A stretch of 64,000 nucleotides of DNA from an uncultured Flavobacteriaceae bacterium (lineage in GTDB: Bacteria > Bacteroidota > Bacteroidia > Flavobacteriales > Flavobacteriaceae). The stretch lies in the NCBI GenBank assembly GCA_937944485.1, contig CALDYU010000006.1, positions 114,428 through 178,427 on the forward strand. The letters are read 5' to 3'. Each line of letters begins with the position of its first letter. Position 1 is the first letter of the stretch. The notes below the pieces were generated by a model. It searched no databases and was not told where the DNA came from. It was given only the letters and a program-made list of their open reading frames with translations. The position numbers were made by a program, and so were the translations under genes. This document shows, in pieces, positions 15,676 through 23,228 of the stretch.

Positions 15676-17244
15676 ATGAGAAACGCTTTTTTTATTGGAA
15701 TTTTTATGATCTATAGCTGCCTAGGTTGCAAAACAAAGGCAGAAAATCAAGCAGCTGAAAAAAAATTACCTCGCATTGCTATTGCCGGAATCGGCATTGA
15801 ATCGAGCACCTTCTCCCCTGCTCAAACCCATGAAGAAGCATTTCATGCAAGAATAGGCGATTCTATTTTCGGTCGTTATTCCTTTTTCGCTGAGGGTGCT
15901 GAAATTCGCAATAGGGCAGATTGGGTACCAACATTATTAGGCAAATCTTTACCGGGCGGTATTGTTACTCGTGAAGCCTATGAATCAATGGTAACTAAAA
16001 CTATAAAGATGCTAAAGGCCAATGGCCCCTATAATGGTTTGTGGTTTGATATTCATGGGGCTATGAGTGTGGTTGGTATTGAAGATGCTGAAGGAGATTT
16101 AATAAAGCGCATTCGCGAAGTTGTCGGAACCGAGGTTTTAATTTCAACATCGATGGATTTACATGGCAACGTATCAAAACAATTGGCAGAACATAGCGAC
16201 TTGATTACCTGCTATCGAATGGCTCCACATGAAGATGCACTTGAATCGAAAGAACGCTCAATTGTTAATTTATTAGACCGTTTGGAAAATGGAAAAGGAA
16301 AACCAAAATACAAAGCCTGGATTCCCGTACCCATATTATTACCAGGTGAAAAAACGAGTACGCGAATCGAGCCAGGTAAAAGCCTCTATGCAAAAATTCC
16401 GGCTATTGAAAATCAAGAAGGTATTATAGATGCTGCCATTTGGATAGGCTATGCCTGGGCCGATGAAAATAGAAATCATGCAGTGGTTATGGTGACTGGT
16501 GATGATAAAGAGCAAGTCACTAAGGGCGCAGAAGAACTAGCACAGGCAATGTGGGATGTACGTAAGGACTTTGAATTTGTGGCACCAGTAGCCTCTTTAG
16601 AAGAGAGTTTAGCAATGGCATTGGCGCATAAAGAAAAGCCTTTTATTATAAGTGATATGGGTGATAACCCAACAGCTGGTGGTGCTGGTGATGTAACCTG
16701 GACCCTGCAAGAACTTTTAAAGCAATCAGCGTTCAAGACTGAAAACGGACCATCACTAATTTATGCTTCCATTCCCGGACCCGATGTTATAGCAGAAGCT
16801 TTAAAAGTGGGTGTTGGCGGTAAAGTCTCGGCTATGGTTGGAGCACAAGTTGATAATCGATATGCGCCTCCCATAAAACTTACGGGAACCGTAACGGCAA
16901 TAAAAGAGGGAGATCGTGATGCGGAGGTGGAAGTTGTTGTGAAAGTTGGTAGTATTTCAGTGATCGTTACAAAACGAAGAAAACCATATCATCAAGAAGA
17001 TGATTTTACCGATCTTCATTTAAATCCTAGAGAAACGGATATCGTAGTCGTCAAAATAGGTTATCTGGTGCCTGAACTCTATAATATGCGCAAAGGCTGG
17101 ATTATGGCTCTAACGCCTGGGGGCGTTGATCAAGATTTAGAACGTTTGGGCTACAAGAATATCAAAAGACCTATGTTTCCTTTAGATAAGGATATGAAGC
17201 ATCCTGATTTAAGTGCAAGACTCATTAGATCATCTGACCAATAA
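15676..17244 (+). CDS. M81 (MlrC-like) metallopeptidase family lipoprotein
   Basis: The 522-residue protein has a lipoprotein signal (FMIYSCLGCKTK) and MlrC N-terminal motifs: IAGIGIESSTFSPA near residue 38, GLWFDIHGAMSV near 120 and STSMDLHGN near 158, which bear metal-binding Asp and His residues. The C-terminal half shows the MlrC_C domain (DMGDNPTAGGAGDVTWTLQE). MlrC is known for cleaving linearised microcystin products, but most family members are hydrolases of unknown substrates. The lipid anchor suggests a periplasmic or surface position. It lies 34 bases ahead of the LytTR regulator, so they may be cotranscribed. Confidence 0.85.
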   Translation: MRNAFFIGIFMIYSCLGCKTKAENQAAEKKLPRIAIAGIGIESSTFSPAQTHEEAFHARIGDSIFGRYSFFAEGAEIRNRADWVPTLLGKSLPGGIVTREAYESMVTKTIKMLKANGPYNGLWFDIHGAMSVVGIEDAEGDLIKRIREVVGTEVLISTSMDLHGNVSKQLAEHSDLITCYRMAPHEDALESKERSIVNLLDRLENGKGKPKYKAWIPVPILLPGEKTSTRIEPGKSLYAKIPAIENQEGIIDAAIWIGYAWADENRNHAVVMVTGDDKEQVTKGAEELAQAMWDVRKDFEFVAPVASLEESLAMALAHKEKPFIISDMGDNPTAGGAGDVTWTLQELLKQSAFKTENGPSLIYASIPGPDVIAEALKVGVGGKVSAMVGAQVDNRYAPPIKLTGTVTAIKEGDRDAEVEVVVKVGSISVIVTKRRKPYHQEDDFTDLHLNPRETDIVVVKIGYLVPELYNMRKGWIMALTPGGVDQDLERLGYKNIKRPMFPLDKDMKHPDLSARLIRSSDQ

Positions 17245-17278
17245 AATAAGGCAACTTAAGATATATTATTATCTAGAA

Positions 17279-18073
17279 ATGACCCCATTAAAACTAAACA
17301 TCTCATACAAACACCACCTCCTTGTCGCTGTGATTATTGCCCTTTGGCTTGTACTGTTTTTAGTGCTCATAGCTCCTTTTGATATCGCAGAATTACCTTT
17401 TGCAATTCGCTTTGAAATTATGCCGCTCTACGGATTAATTTCTTTCATTTCCTATGTGGTACTGCTTCCCATCCAAAATTTCATTTTTAAAAAATTAGGC
17501 AAATGGACACTATTCCTAGAAATATTGATAATCATTTTATTCAATGTCATCGTTTTAATTGGGAGTTACTTCTATTACAAGTCAGACATAATCAATGGCG
17601 AATATTCTTTTGTAAAATTCACATTTGAAGTCTACTATCCTATTTTCCTGATTATACTACCCATTCTTCTATTTACCCGATGGTATTTAAGCAAGAAAGC
17701 GGTAGCGCAAAATTCTGATAAAATTGTTTTGACCGGAGAGAATAAGTTAGACGTATTGCAAATACACCTTTCCGATTTGGTATGCATTTCAAGTGCTGAT
17801 AATTACGTGGAAGTATCTTATTTGATGCAGACCAAACTGTCTAAGAAACTATTGCGAACTACCTTGAAGAATATCCATCCACAAGTACCTGATTTATTAA
17901 AAGTGCATCGTTCGCATCTAATAAATCCTGTCCATTTTAAAGATTGGAAAAACGCGAACACCGTAGAATTAACTCAAACAGAAGTACCCGTTTCGAAGAA
18001 CTACAGAAAAAAGGTGCTTGCCATACACGATCATTCATCCCAAAAACCGAATGATTCGTCCCAAACTCTCTAA
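17279..18073 (+). CDS. Membrane-anchored LytTR transcription regulator
   Basis: Starting at ATG 17279 (MTPLKLNISYKHHLLVAVII), the 264-residue protein has about four membrane helices (LLVAVIIALWLVLFLVLIAP, YGLISFISYVVLLPIQNFIF, LFLEILIIILFNVIVLIGSY, YPIFLIILPILLF) and a C-terminal LytTR DNA-binding domain with LLRTTLKNIHPQVPDLLKVH and RSHLINPVHFKDW. There is no receiver domain; the membrane part probably senses something directly. LytTR proteins bind tandem direct repeats of about 9-10 bases with a 21-22 base period. It is the first gene before a serine hydrolase. Confidence 0.85.
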   Translation: MTPLKLNISYKHHLLVAVIIALWLVLFLVLIAPFDIAELPFAIRFEIMPLYGLISFISYVVLLPIQNFIFKKLGKWTLFLEILIIILFNVIVLIGSYFYYKSDIINGEYSFVKFTFEVYYPIFLIILPILLFTRWYLSKKAVAQNSDKIVLTGENKLDVLQIHLSDLVCISSADNYVEVSYLMQTKLSKKLLRTTLKNIHPQVPDLLKVHRSHLINPVHFKDWKNANTVELTQTEVPVSKNYRKKVLAIHDHSSQKPNDSSQTL

Positions 18074-18133
18074 AACATGGGCTTCAGAAGTAACATGTTT
18101 CTACTTTTGAAAAAACTTTATAACTAGATAACG

Positions 18134-19219
18134 ATGAAACTATTTACTATCACGCTACTTTTTTTAATCACCTTTATAGGTACTGCTCAAGAACAAAATA
18201 ATATTATTAAAAATCAATTGCTAAAAATTGTTGACGACAAAATGGTCATGGGTGTTGCCGCCGCCTATTCTATAGATGGTAAAATTATAGAACAAGCTGT
18301 TGCGGGGTATGCCGATAAAGATGCAGGTAAAAAGTTTACAATAGACACCAAAGTACGAATGGGCTCCATCGCTAAGACCATGACCGCTTTGGCAGTTATG
18401 CAATTGGTAGAGCAGGGAAAGTTAGATTTAGACGCCCCCGTACAAACTTATATACCTGATTACCCAAAACACGAAAAAACCCAAATAACCACCAGACATT
18501 TGTTGTCGCACACCTCGGGTATTTCAGGCTATAAAGATGGTCGTGAATCCAACACAACAACAGAATATCCCACTTTGTATGATGCCATGAGTTTATTTAA
18601 AGATCGTGATTTGTTGTTTGAGCCGGGCACTCAATTTTCCTATACCACCTACGGATATACCGTTTTGGGAGCAATTATGGAAAGTGTTACTGGACAGACC
18701 TTTGAAACCTATATGCAAGAAAATATTTTCGCTAAAGCGGGAATGACCCATACAGGAGTTGAAAAATTTGGTGAATCATTGGAAAATGAATCGAGGTTAT
18801 ATCATCGAAATAATGGTAAAGGAAAAGCCAAACCAGCAAAGGAGAATAATTTAAGCAACAGATTACCTGCTGGAGGATTTTATACAACCCTTACTGACAT
18901 GCTAAAATTCGGCGATGCAGTTATAAACCATGCCCTTGTAAAAGAAGAAACGCTTAAAGAGATGCGACAGCATCACAGTTTGGAAAAAGAAAACAATGCC
19001 TATGGCTTCGGTTGGTTTTTGTACAACCCAAAACCTTATGAAGGTGCTATCATAGGGCACCCTGGAGCACAAACAGGATGCACTTCATTTCTATTTATTG
19101 TTCCAGAGAAAAAAGGAATAAGTGTTATTCTAGCCAATACTGCGCGAGCGCAATCCAGTGTTGACCCTATTGCAAATGATTTATTGCGGTTATCGTTAAG
19201 CGGTACGAACAATAAATAA
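18134..19219 (+). CDS. Exported serine hydrolase, class C beta-lactamase family
   Basis: The 361-residue protein has a signal peptide (LFTITLLFLITFIGTAQE). Motifs are SxxK as SIAK in RMGSIAKTMTALAVMQLVEQ (near residue 77), a Tyr motif in FSYTTYGYTVLGA (near 175) and HPGAQTGCTSF (near 312) in place of KTG. This is the AmpC/esterase-like group; D-aminopeptidase, esterase or DD-peptidase roles are all possible. A TACTTTTG box at 18102-18109 could be its -7 element. Directly downstream of a LytTR regulator gene, which may control it. Confidence 0.85.
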   Translation: MKLFTITLLFLITFIGTAQEQNNIIKNQLLKIVDDKMVMGVAAAYSIDGKIIEQAVAGYADKDAGKKFTIDTKVRMGSIAKTMTALAVMQLVEQGKLDLDAPVQTYIPDYPKHEKTQITTRHLLSHTSGISGYKDGRESNTTTEYPTLYDAMSLFKDRDLLFEPGTQFSYTTYGYTVLGAIMESVTGQTFETYMQENIFAKAGMTHTGVEKFGESLENESRLYHRNNGKGKAKPAKENNLSNRLPAGGFYTTLTDMLKFGDAVINHALVKEETLKEMRQHHSLEKENNAYGFGWFLYNPKPYEGAIIGHPGAQTGCTSFLFIVPEKKGISVILANTARAQSSVDPIANDLLRLSLSGTNNK

Positions 19220-19221
19220 GA

Positions 19222-19247
19222 TTTCAAATTATATAAGGTATTTGAAA
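19222..19247. terminator. Hairpin between convergent genes
   Basis: TTTCAAAT (19222-19229) and ATTTGAAA (19240-19247) are perfect arms with a 10-base loop in the 30-base gap between two converging genes. AT-rich, so weak as a terminator. Confidence 0.4.
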
Positions 19248-19249
19248 AA

Positions 19250-19903
19250 CTAAACCGTAATGGCTTGATTCAAATACCTTCTAAAAGGAAGCATTTCGTT
19301 ATATACCGAAATCAATTTTTTATCAAAGCCTTTTTTGAGTACTTCTTTTGAAGAAAATTCCATAGCCACCGCATAGGTTTTATTGCGCAGCAAATCGATA
19401 TGCGGATGATCATTAGAAAAACCTTTAGGGGCATTAGTGAGTTTCGCATCTTCGTACAATCCACCAAAGGTTTGTTTGAAAGATTTTTTATTAAGAATAT
19501 GTTTCAGCTCCTCTCCATTATAATCAATGGCATCGCGAATACTGCGTAAACGTTTAGAGTCTGGTCGCCATAATCCACCAGCGAACATCGAACGCTCTAT
19601 ACCCACTTCCACGTAAAAATCCCCCGTATTGGGGCGTTTGTCCAACCCTGCTCCAAAATGGTCTTTATAAATTGGTTTATTCGGATGAAACATCAGATTA
19701 TTATTGATACGATTGATGCCCTTCTTGCCGGGAGTATCATAGTATTCATCATCAATTTCCGCAAGTTTTGTGTTCATTTCATTTAACCAACCAATAAAAT
19801 CATCACGGACTTCTTTATACCATTTGCGATTGGCATCCATCCATTCTTTATTGTTGTTCTTTTGAAGTGTTTTTAGAAAATTGACTTGATTATGAAAATC
19901 CAT
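19250..19903 (-). CDS. DUF2461 (TIGR02453) family protein
   Basis: The 217-residue soluble protein shows the family pattern: MDFHNQVNFLKTLQKNNNKE at the start, the RINNNLMFHPNKPIYKDHFG segment near 70, FYVEVGIERSMFAGGLWRPD near 100 and LRNKTYAVAMEFS near the end. The biochemical role is unknown. It is widespread in Bacteroidetes as a single gene. Single gene here, convergent with the serine hydrolase. Confidence 0.85.
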   Translation of the reverse strand: MDFHNQVNFLKTLQKNNNKEWMDANRKWYKEVRDDFIGWLNEMNTKLAEIDDEYYDTPGKKGINRINNNLMFHPNKPIYKDHFGAGLDKRPNTGDFYVEVGIERSMFAGGLWRPDSKRLRSIRDAIDYNGEELKHILNKKSFKQTFGGLYEDAKLTNAPKGFSNDHPHIDLLRNKTYAVAMEFSSKEVLKKGFDKKLISVYNEMLPFRRYLNQAITV

Positions 19904-19968
19904 GTAAAAGATTCAAAGTTTAAAACCTAAAGGTAACTTTTGTTTTTGTTTTTGTATTTTTATTTGAG

Positions 19969-19991
19969 CTTGATACTTGAACTTGATACTT
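19969..19991. repeat. Tandem CTTGATACTT repeat
   Basis: CTTGATACTT occurs at 19969-19978 and 19982-19991 (13-base period), after a (TTTTTG)-like simple run at 19936-19965, in the 93-base gap behind the AIM24-type gene. Confidence 0.5.
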
Positions 19992-19996
19992 AAATT

Positions 19997-20794
19997 TTAA
20001 AACCCTCTATCTCCCCCAACTATATCTCCGAGGGTACCTAAAATACTACCCTCGCCTTTGTCTTTTCCTCCTCTGGGTATTGCCGCTAAAACTCTACCTG
20101 CCAATCGACTGAAAGGAAGCGATTGTACATATACCGTGCCAGGGCCTTTAAGCGTGGCAAAAAAGAGTCCTTCTCCACCGAAAATTGTATTCTTTATACC
20201 GCCAATAAATTCAATATCATAATCTACAGTTTGGCTAAACCCTACAATACAACCAGTATCTACTTTTAAAATTTCTCCGGCAGCAAGTTCTTTTTTTGCA
20301 AGAGTACCGCCAGCATGAACAAAGGCCATTCCGTCGCCTTCCAACTTTTGCATGATAAAACCTTCACCTCCGAAGAGTCCACGGCCCAATTTTTTTGAAA
20401 ATTCAATTCCCACTGAAACGCCTTTAGCAGCACAGAGAAAGGCATCTTTTTGACAAATGAACTTCCCGTTTTTCTCTGACAAATCAATAGGTAGAATTTT
20501 CCCCGGATATGGAGATGCGAAACTCACTTGTTTTTTTCCTTGACCAACATTCAAATAAGCGGTCATAAAAAGACTTTCTCCTGTCAACATTCGTTTTCCT
20601 GCGGAAAAAATCTTGCCAAGCACGCCCGTTTCTTGATTAGACCCATCACCAAAAATGGTGCTCATTTTAATGTCGGTGTCCATCATCATAAAACTGCCTG
20701 CCTCTGCTACTACTGCTTCTTGTGGGTCTAATTCGATTTCAACATATTGCATTTCTTCACCGTAAATGGCGTAATCTATTTCGTGTGCGTTCAT
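19997..20794 (-). CDS. AIM24/TIGR00266 family protein
   Basis: The start at 20794 (MNAHEIDYAIYGEEMQYVEI) is better than the longer frame to 20833. The 265-residue protein is all-beta, with glycine-rich turns: VVAEAGSFMMMDTDI near residue 35, ESLFMTAYLNVGQG near 75, GLFGGEGFIMQKLEGDGMAF near 140 and FGGEGLFFATLKGPGTVYVQ near 210. It is a double tryptophan-rich-like repeat family (mitochondrial biogenesis AIM24 in yeast), of unknown role in bacteria. It precedes a short TM/PH-like gene on the same strand, perhaps in one operon with 20858-21349 and 21489-21944. Confidence 0.88.
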   Translation of the reverse strand: MNAHEIDYAIYGEEMQYVEIELDPQEAVVAEAGSFMMMDTDIKMSTIFGDGSNQETGVLGKIFSAGKRMLTGESLFMTAYLNVGQGKKQVSFASPYPGKILPIDLSEKNGKFICQKDAFLCAAKGVSVGIEFSKKLGRGLFGGEGFIMQKLEGDGMAFVHAGGTLAKKELAAGEILKVDTGCIVGFSQTVDYDIEFIGGIKNTIFGGEGLFFATLKGPGTVYVQSLPFSRLAGRVLAAIPRGGKDKGEGSILGTLGDIVGGDRGF

Positions 20795-20857
20795 AAGTAA
20801 GTGATTTAAATTTTGATTGATATTACTAATCAATTGGTATAAAGAAAGAGAGAAATG

Positions 20858-21349
20858 TTACAGACCAGGGGCAAATTCATCTATCACTTTTGCAAGTTTT
20901 TCTGGCTCTTGCGTACCGATCAAAAAACGTTTTCCATTTTTCAATTCAATGGCCAAGCCCATTTTACCTTTGGTATTAAATACGGTACCATATTTAGTAC
21001 CCAATCGTATACCCCATCCACCAACAAATCCATAATTGACCACGGCTGCTGAAGCTACTTCTTCCCAAGTGACATTTTTTTTAACAAATGGTACAAATTG
21101 CATTTGAATACCCACTTGAACTATTTTAGTTCTTAATTCCATAAACCAAAACAAAAATAGGAGTGTTAAAGACAATACAGCGAATACAACTAAACCAGCA
21201 TTCGACATAGGTTTACTTCCAAATATTTCGCCTTGCATCAGTTGTTTGTAAATTCCAAATAGTGCTATCAAAACAATTCCAATCAATACCAGCCATATCC
21301 ACCATTGGGTAAACTTTTGTCTTTCCTGAAATAGTATCTTGTCTTTCAT
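20858..21349 (-). CDS. Two-TM protein with PH-like C-terminal domain
   Basis: The 163-residue protein has two membrane helices (WWIWLVLIGIVLIALFGIY, residues 16-34, and LVVFAVLSLTLLFLFWF, residues 53-69), then a beta-rich domain with VTWEEVASAAVVNYGFVGGW, GIRLGTKYGTVFNTKG and FLIGTQEPEKLAKVIDEF. The last part is typical of bacterial PH-like (YdbS/DUF6141-type) domains. Function unknown. Same strand and close to the AIM24 family gene. Confidence 0.8.
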   Translation of the reverse strand: MKDKILFQERQKFTQWWIWLVLIGIVLIALFGIYKQLMQGEIFGSKPMSNAGLVVFAVLSLTLLFLFWFMELRTKIVQVGIQMQFVPFVKKNVTWEEVASAAVVNYGFVGGWGIRLGTKYGTVFNTKGKMGLAIELKNGKRFLIGTQEPEKLAKVIDEFAPGL

Positions 21350-21369
21350 AAACTTAAATTAACACATAG

Positions 21370-21415
21370 CAACTGTCAACCAACAACTGTCAACAAACAA
21401 CCATCAACCGTCAAC
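21370..21415. repeat. 14-base tandem repeat in the intergenic region
   Basis: CAACTGTCAAC at 21370-21380 and 21384-21394, then CAACCATCAAC at 21398-21408, are spaced 14 bases apart. A further partial copy (CGTCAAC) follows. Short simple repeat; too short and regular for CRISPR. Confidence 0.7.
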
Positions 21416-21438
21416 TTTTCAACCGAACTGTCCACTCA

Positions 21439-21460
21439 ACCCTTCGACTGCGCTCAGGGC
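21439..21460 (-). repeat. Dispersed CTGAG-CAG element (flavobacterial intergenic repeat), copy 1
   Basis: On the minus strand reads CTGAGCGCAGTCGAAGGG, a palindrome-containing motif seen in many Flavobacteriaceae intergenic regions. Two diverged copies are at 22656 and 25113. It lies 5' of the minus-strand gene 20858-21349. Confidence 0.55.
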
Positions 21461-21488
21461 GGCAAGAACTTATTGAACTATATTCAAA

Positions 21489-21944
21489 TTATTGTTTTAA
21501 ACGTACTGTCCATTCGAAATTGAAAGTACTGACCACTACTCCATCTTCATTGACACCCACAGATTTCATCCAAATGGTTTGCCCCTCTCCCGTTGCAATA
21601 GTTTTGGTTAAAGCGTCTTTTATCAGATGGCCATCTTCACAAGTAAAAGTAATTCTACCCGTAGCCTTTTTTGAAAAATTGGCATTGTTATTCTGAACCA
21701 ACATAGAAATTTTCTTTCCTGTTTCTTGAATTTGAGTGGTCACCATAATGCCAGTAGCAAACTCTGCGGCCATACCTTGAACTGCCCAAAACATGGAATT
21801 AAACGGATTCTGATTGAACCAACGATGCTTGATTGAAACAACAGCCTTGCTTTTATCAATATATTTTAATCGAACGCCACACCACCACGCCGAGGGTAAT
21901 TTAAAAAATGTAAAAGTGTTGATTTTACCTATAGATGCTGCCAT
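21489..21944 (-). CDS. DUF4442 hotdog-fold thioesterase-like protein
   Basis: ATG 21944 gives 151 residues (MAASIGKINTFTFFKLPSAW). Segments LKYIDKSKAVVSIKHRWFNQ, NPFNSMFWAVQGMAAEFATG and VQNNNANFSKKATGRITFTC match the DUF4442 family of 4HBT-like hotdog proteins, with the NPFNSMF helix as the typical catalytic region. Substrate unknown, likely an acyl-thioester. A TTG codon two residues earlier is an alternative start. Divergent from the DUF4870 gene across the palindromic operator. Confidence 0.85.
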   Translation of the reverse strand: MAASIGKINTFTFFKLPSAWWCGVRLKYIDKSKAVVSIKHRWFNQNPFNSMFWAVQGMAAEFATGIMVTTQIQETGKKISMLVQNNNANFSKKATGRITFTCEDGHLIKDALTKTIATGEGQTIWMKSVGVNEDGVVVSTFNFEWTVRLKQ

Positions 21945-22015
21945 TTTCAAAGGTTTAAGGCCTAAATGTAATGAAAATAATTAAAATTAAAATTGTTAAA
22001 ATTATGTTAATTTTA

Positions 22016-22038
22016 AGTACTATGTGTTGCATAGTACT
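22016..22038. promoter_or_regulatory. Perfect 23-base palindromic operator, candidate PadR site
   Basis: AGTACTATG (22016-22024) and CATAGTACT (22030-22038) are perfect 9-base arms with TGTTG between. The TTG at 22027-22029 would be the -33 element of a promoter whose -7 box TATATTTG (22051-22058) follows after 21 bases. The palindrome thus covers the -33 region, as expected for a repressor. The PadR gene downstream in the same cluster is the natural candidate. Confidence 0.7.
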
Positions 22039-22050
22039 ATTTTTAAACTA

Positions 22051-22058
22051 TATATTTG
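22051..22058 (+). promoter_or_regulatory. -7 box TATATTTG of the DUF4870-PadR-PspC promoter
   Basis: Matches the Bacteroidetes TAnnTTTG consensus fully and is 21 bases downstream of TTG inside the palindromic operator. Confidence 0.7.
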
Positions 22059-22131
22059 CATAGACAGATATTAGGTATGTATTAAAATCATCATATTCTG
22101 ATACAAGTAGCAGCAATCAAAAAAGACAATC

Positions 22132-22605
22132 ATGACAGAGACATTAACCAAACACGAACGTAATTTAGCAGCAGTAATACATGCTTCTACCTTTTCTAAA
22201 TTTTTCATTCCGTTCGGTAATTTTATTTTACCATTAGTTCTTTGGACTGCCAACAAAAAGGAACATGCATTTGTAGATGCCAACGGTAAACAAGCTTTGA
22301 ATTTTCAAATAAGCTTATTGCTTTATTCCGTAGTATTAGGAATTATAAGTATTCCGTTTTTCGTAGGTTTTCTACCAGACATTTTCGATTTTGATCCATT
22401 CGGATTCAACAATCTCAACGATTTGAATATTAGTTTTAATAGTAGTGATTTTCGTTTTGGCTCTTGGCTTTTGCCGTTTGGCATTGCCGGTCTTCTTCAA
22501 GGTTCACTATTTATTGTCAATATCGTATATACCATTTTAGCAACAATAAGAACCAATGAAGGGCAATCGTTTGAATACCCTATAACTATAAAATTTATTA
22601 AGTAA
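22132..22605 (+). CDS. DUF4870 membrane protein
   Basis: The 157-residue protein carries the DUF4870 pattern (HASTFSKFFIPFGNFILPLV, then KKEHAFVDANGKQALNFQIS) and three or four membrane helices (LLLYSVVLGIISIPFFVGF, LPFGIAGLLQGSLFIVNIVY). Family members are small inner-membrane proteins of unknown function that often sit beside PspC and PadR genes, as here. It is the first gene behind the palindromic operator. Confidence 0.88.
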   Translation: MTETLTKHERNLAAVIHASTFSKFFIPFGNFILPLVLWTANKKEHAFVDANGKQALNFQISLLLYSVVLGIISIPFFVGFLPDIFDFDPFGFNNLNDLNISFNSSDFRFGSWLLPFGIAGLLQGSLFIVNIVYTILATIRTNEGQSFEYPITIKFIK

Positions 22606-22655
22606 TCAATAGGTATTAATCACACCTAAAACTAGAGTTTATTCATCAATCAGTG

Positions 22656-22677
22656 CTGAGCACAGCAGAAGTATCAA
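22656..22677 (+). repeat. Dispersed CTGAG-CAG element, copy 2
   Basis: CTGAGCACAGCAGAAGTATC, a diverged copy of the elements at 21439 and 25113, in the 5' leader of the PadR gene. Confidence 0.45.
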
Positions 22678-22792
22678 AAAACAGAGTTTTTTATCATCAA
22701 TCAAAAATGTAATCAGAATGTTTATTTATCATTCAAAAAACGAACAGTTAATCTATGCAGACAATCACATCCAAAAATAAAAAGGAAGAAGG

Positions 22793-22808
22793 CCTGCCTG
22801 CTGGCAGG
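22793..22808. repeat. REP-like palindrome CCTGCC-TGCT-GGCAGG
   Basis: Six-base perfect arms with a four-base loop; this CCTGCC..GGCAGG motif is a common intergenic palindrome in Bacteroidetes. It lies in the PadR leader, so an in-frame upstream start at 22755 would translate it and is unlikely. Confidence 0.5.
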
Positions 22809-22838
22809 AAAGCTCGGCATAAAAAGCAAAAAGAAGTT

Positions 22839-23168
22839 ATGAACGTAGAAAACACAAAAGCACAAATGCGCAAGGGAGTGTTGGAGTATTGCATACTGTC
22901 TATCCTCAACGGACATGACAAATATGCCTCCGAGATTCTCGGCACCCTCAAAGACGCAAAAATGCTCGTGGTAGAGGGAACCATTTATCCGCTATTAACA
23001 CGGCTAAAGAATGCAGGTCTACTCAATTACCGCTGGGAGGAATCAACCTCTGGACCCCCAAGAAAGTATTACACATTGACGGAAACTGGCAAACTTTTTC
23101 TCAAGGAACTAGATGCTACTTGGGATGAGTTGCGAAGTGCAACCAATTTGGTAACTAAAAGTAAATAA
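22839..23168 (+). CDS. PadR family transcriptional regulator
   Basis: From ATG 22839 (MNVENTKAQMRKGVLEYCIL) the product has 109 residues and consists of the PadR winged helix: YASEILGTLKDAKMLVVEGT, IYPLLTRLKNAGLLNYRWEE and SGPPRKYYTLTETGKLFLKE, the last being the wing. The C-terminal dimer helix is short (subfamily 2). PadR proteins repress genes of envelope stress and often lie ahead of PspC genes in Bacteroidetes. Its probable target is the palindromic operator at 22016 upstream of this cluster. The frame from 22755 would add a REP-like sequence and is not supported. Confidence 0.9.
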   Translation: MNVENTKAQMRKGVLEYCILSILNGHDKYASEILGTLKDAKMLVVEGTIYPLLTRLKNAGLLNYRWEESTSGPPRKYYTLTETGKLFLKELDATWDELRSATNLVTKSK

Positions 23169-23228
23169 TCAGTCAAAACAAATAGATCCGGTATTTCGCA
23201 GTATGTACCAGGATAAAAATCAAAAAAA

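Noticed and set aside
21370..21410. Regular short repeats that look like a CRISPR array
   Set aside because: Units are 11-14 bases with no spacers of constant length and no cas genes; this is a simple tandem repeat.
22755..22838. In-frame N-terminal extension of the PadR gene
   Set aside because: It is lysine-rich, would translate a REP-like palindrome (22793-22808), and the PadR fold starts after ATG 22839.
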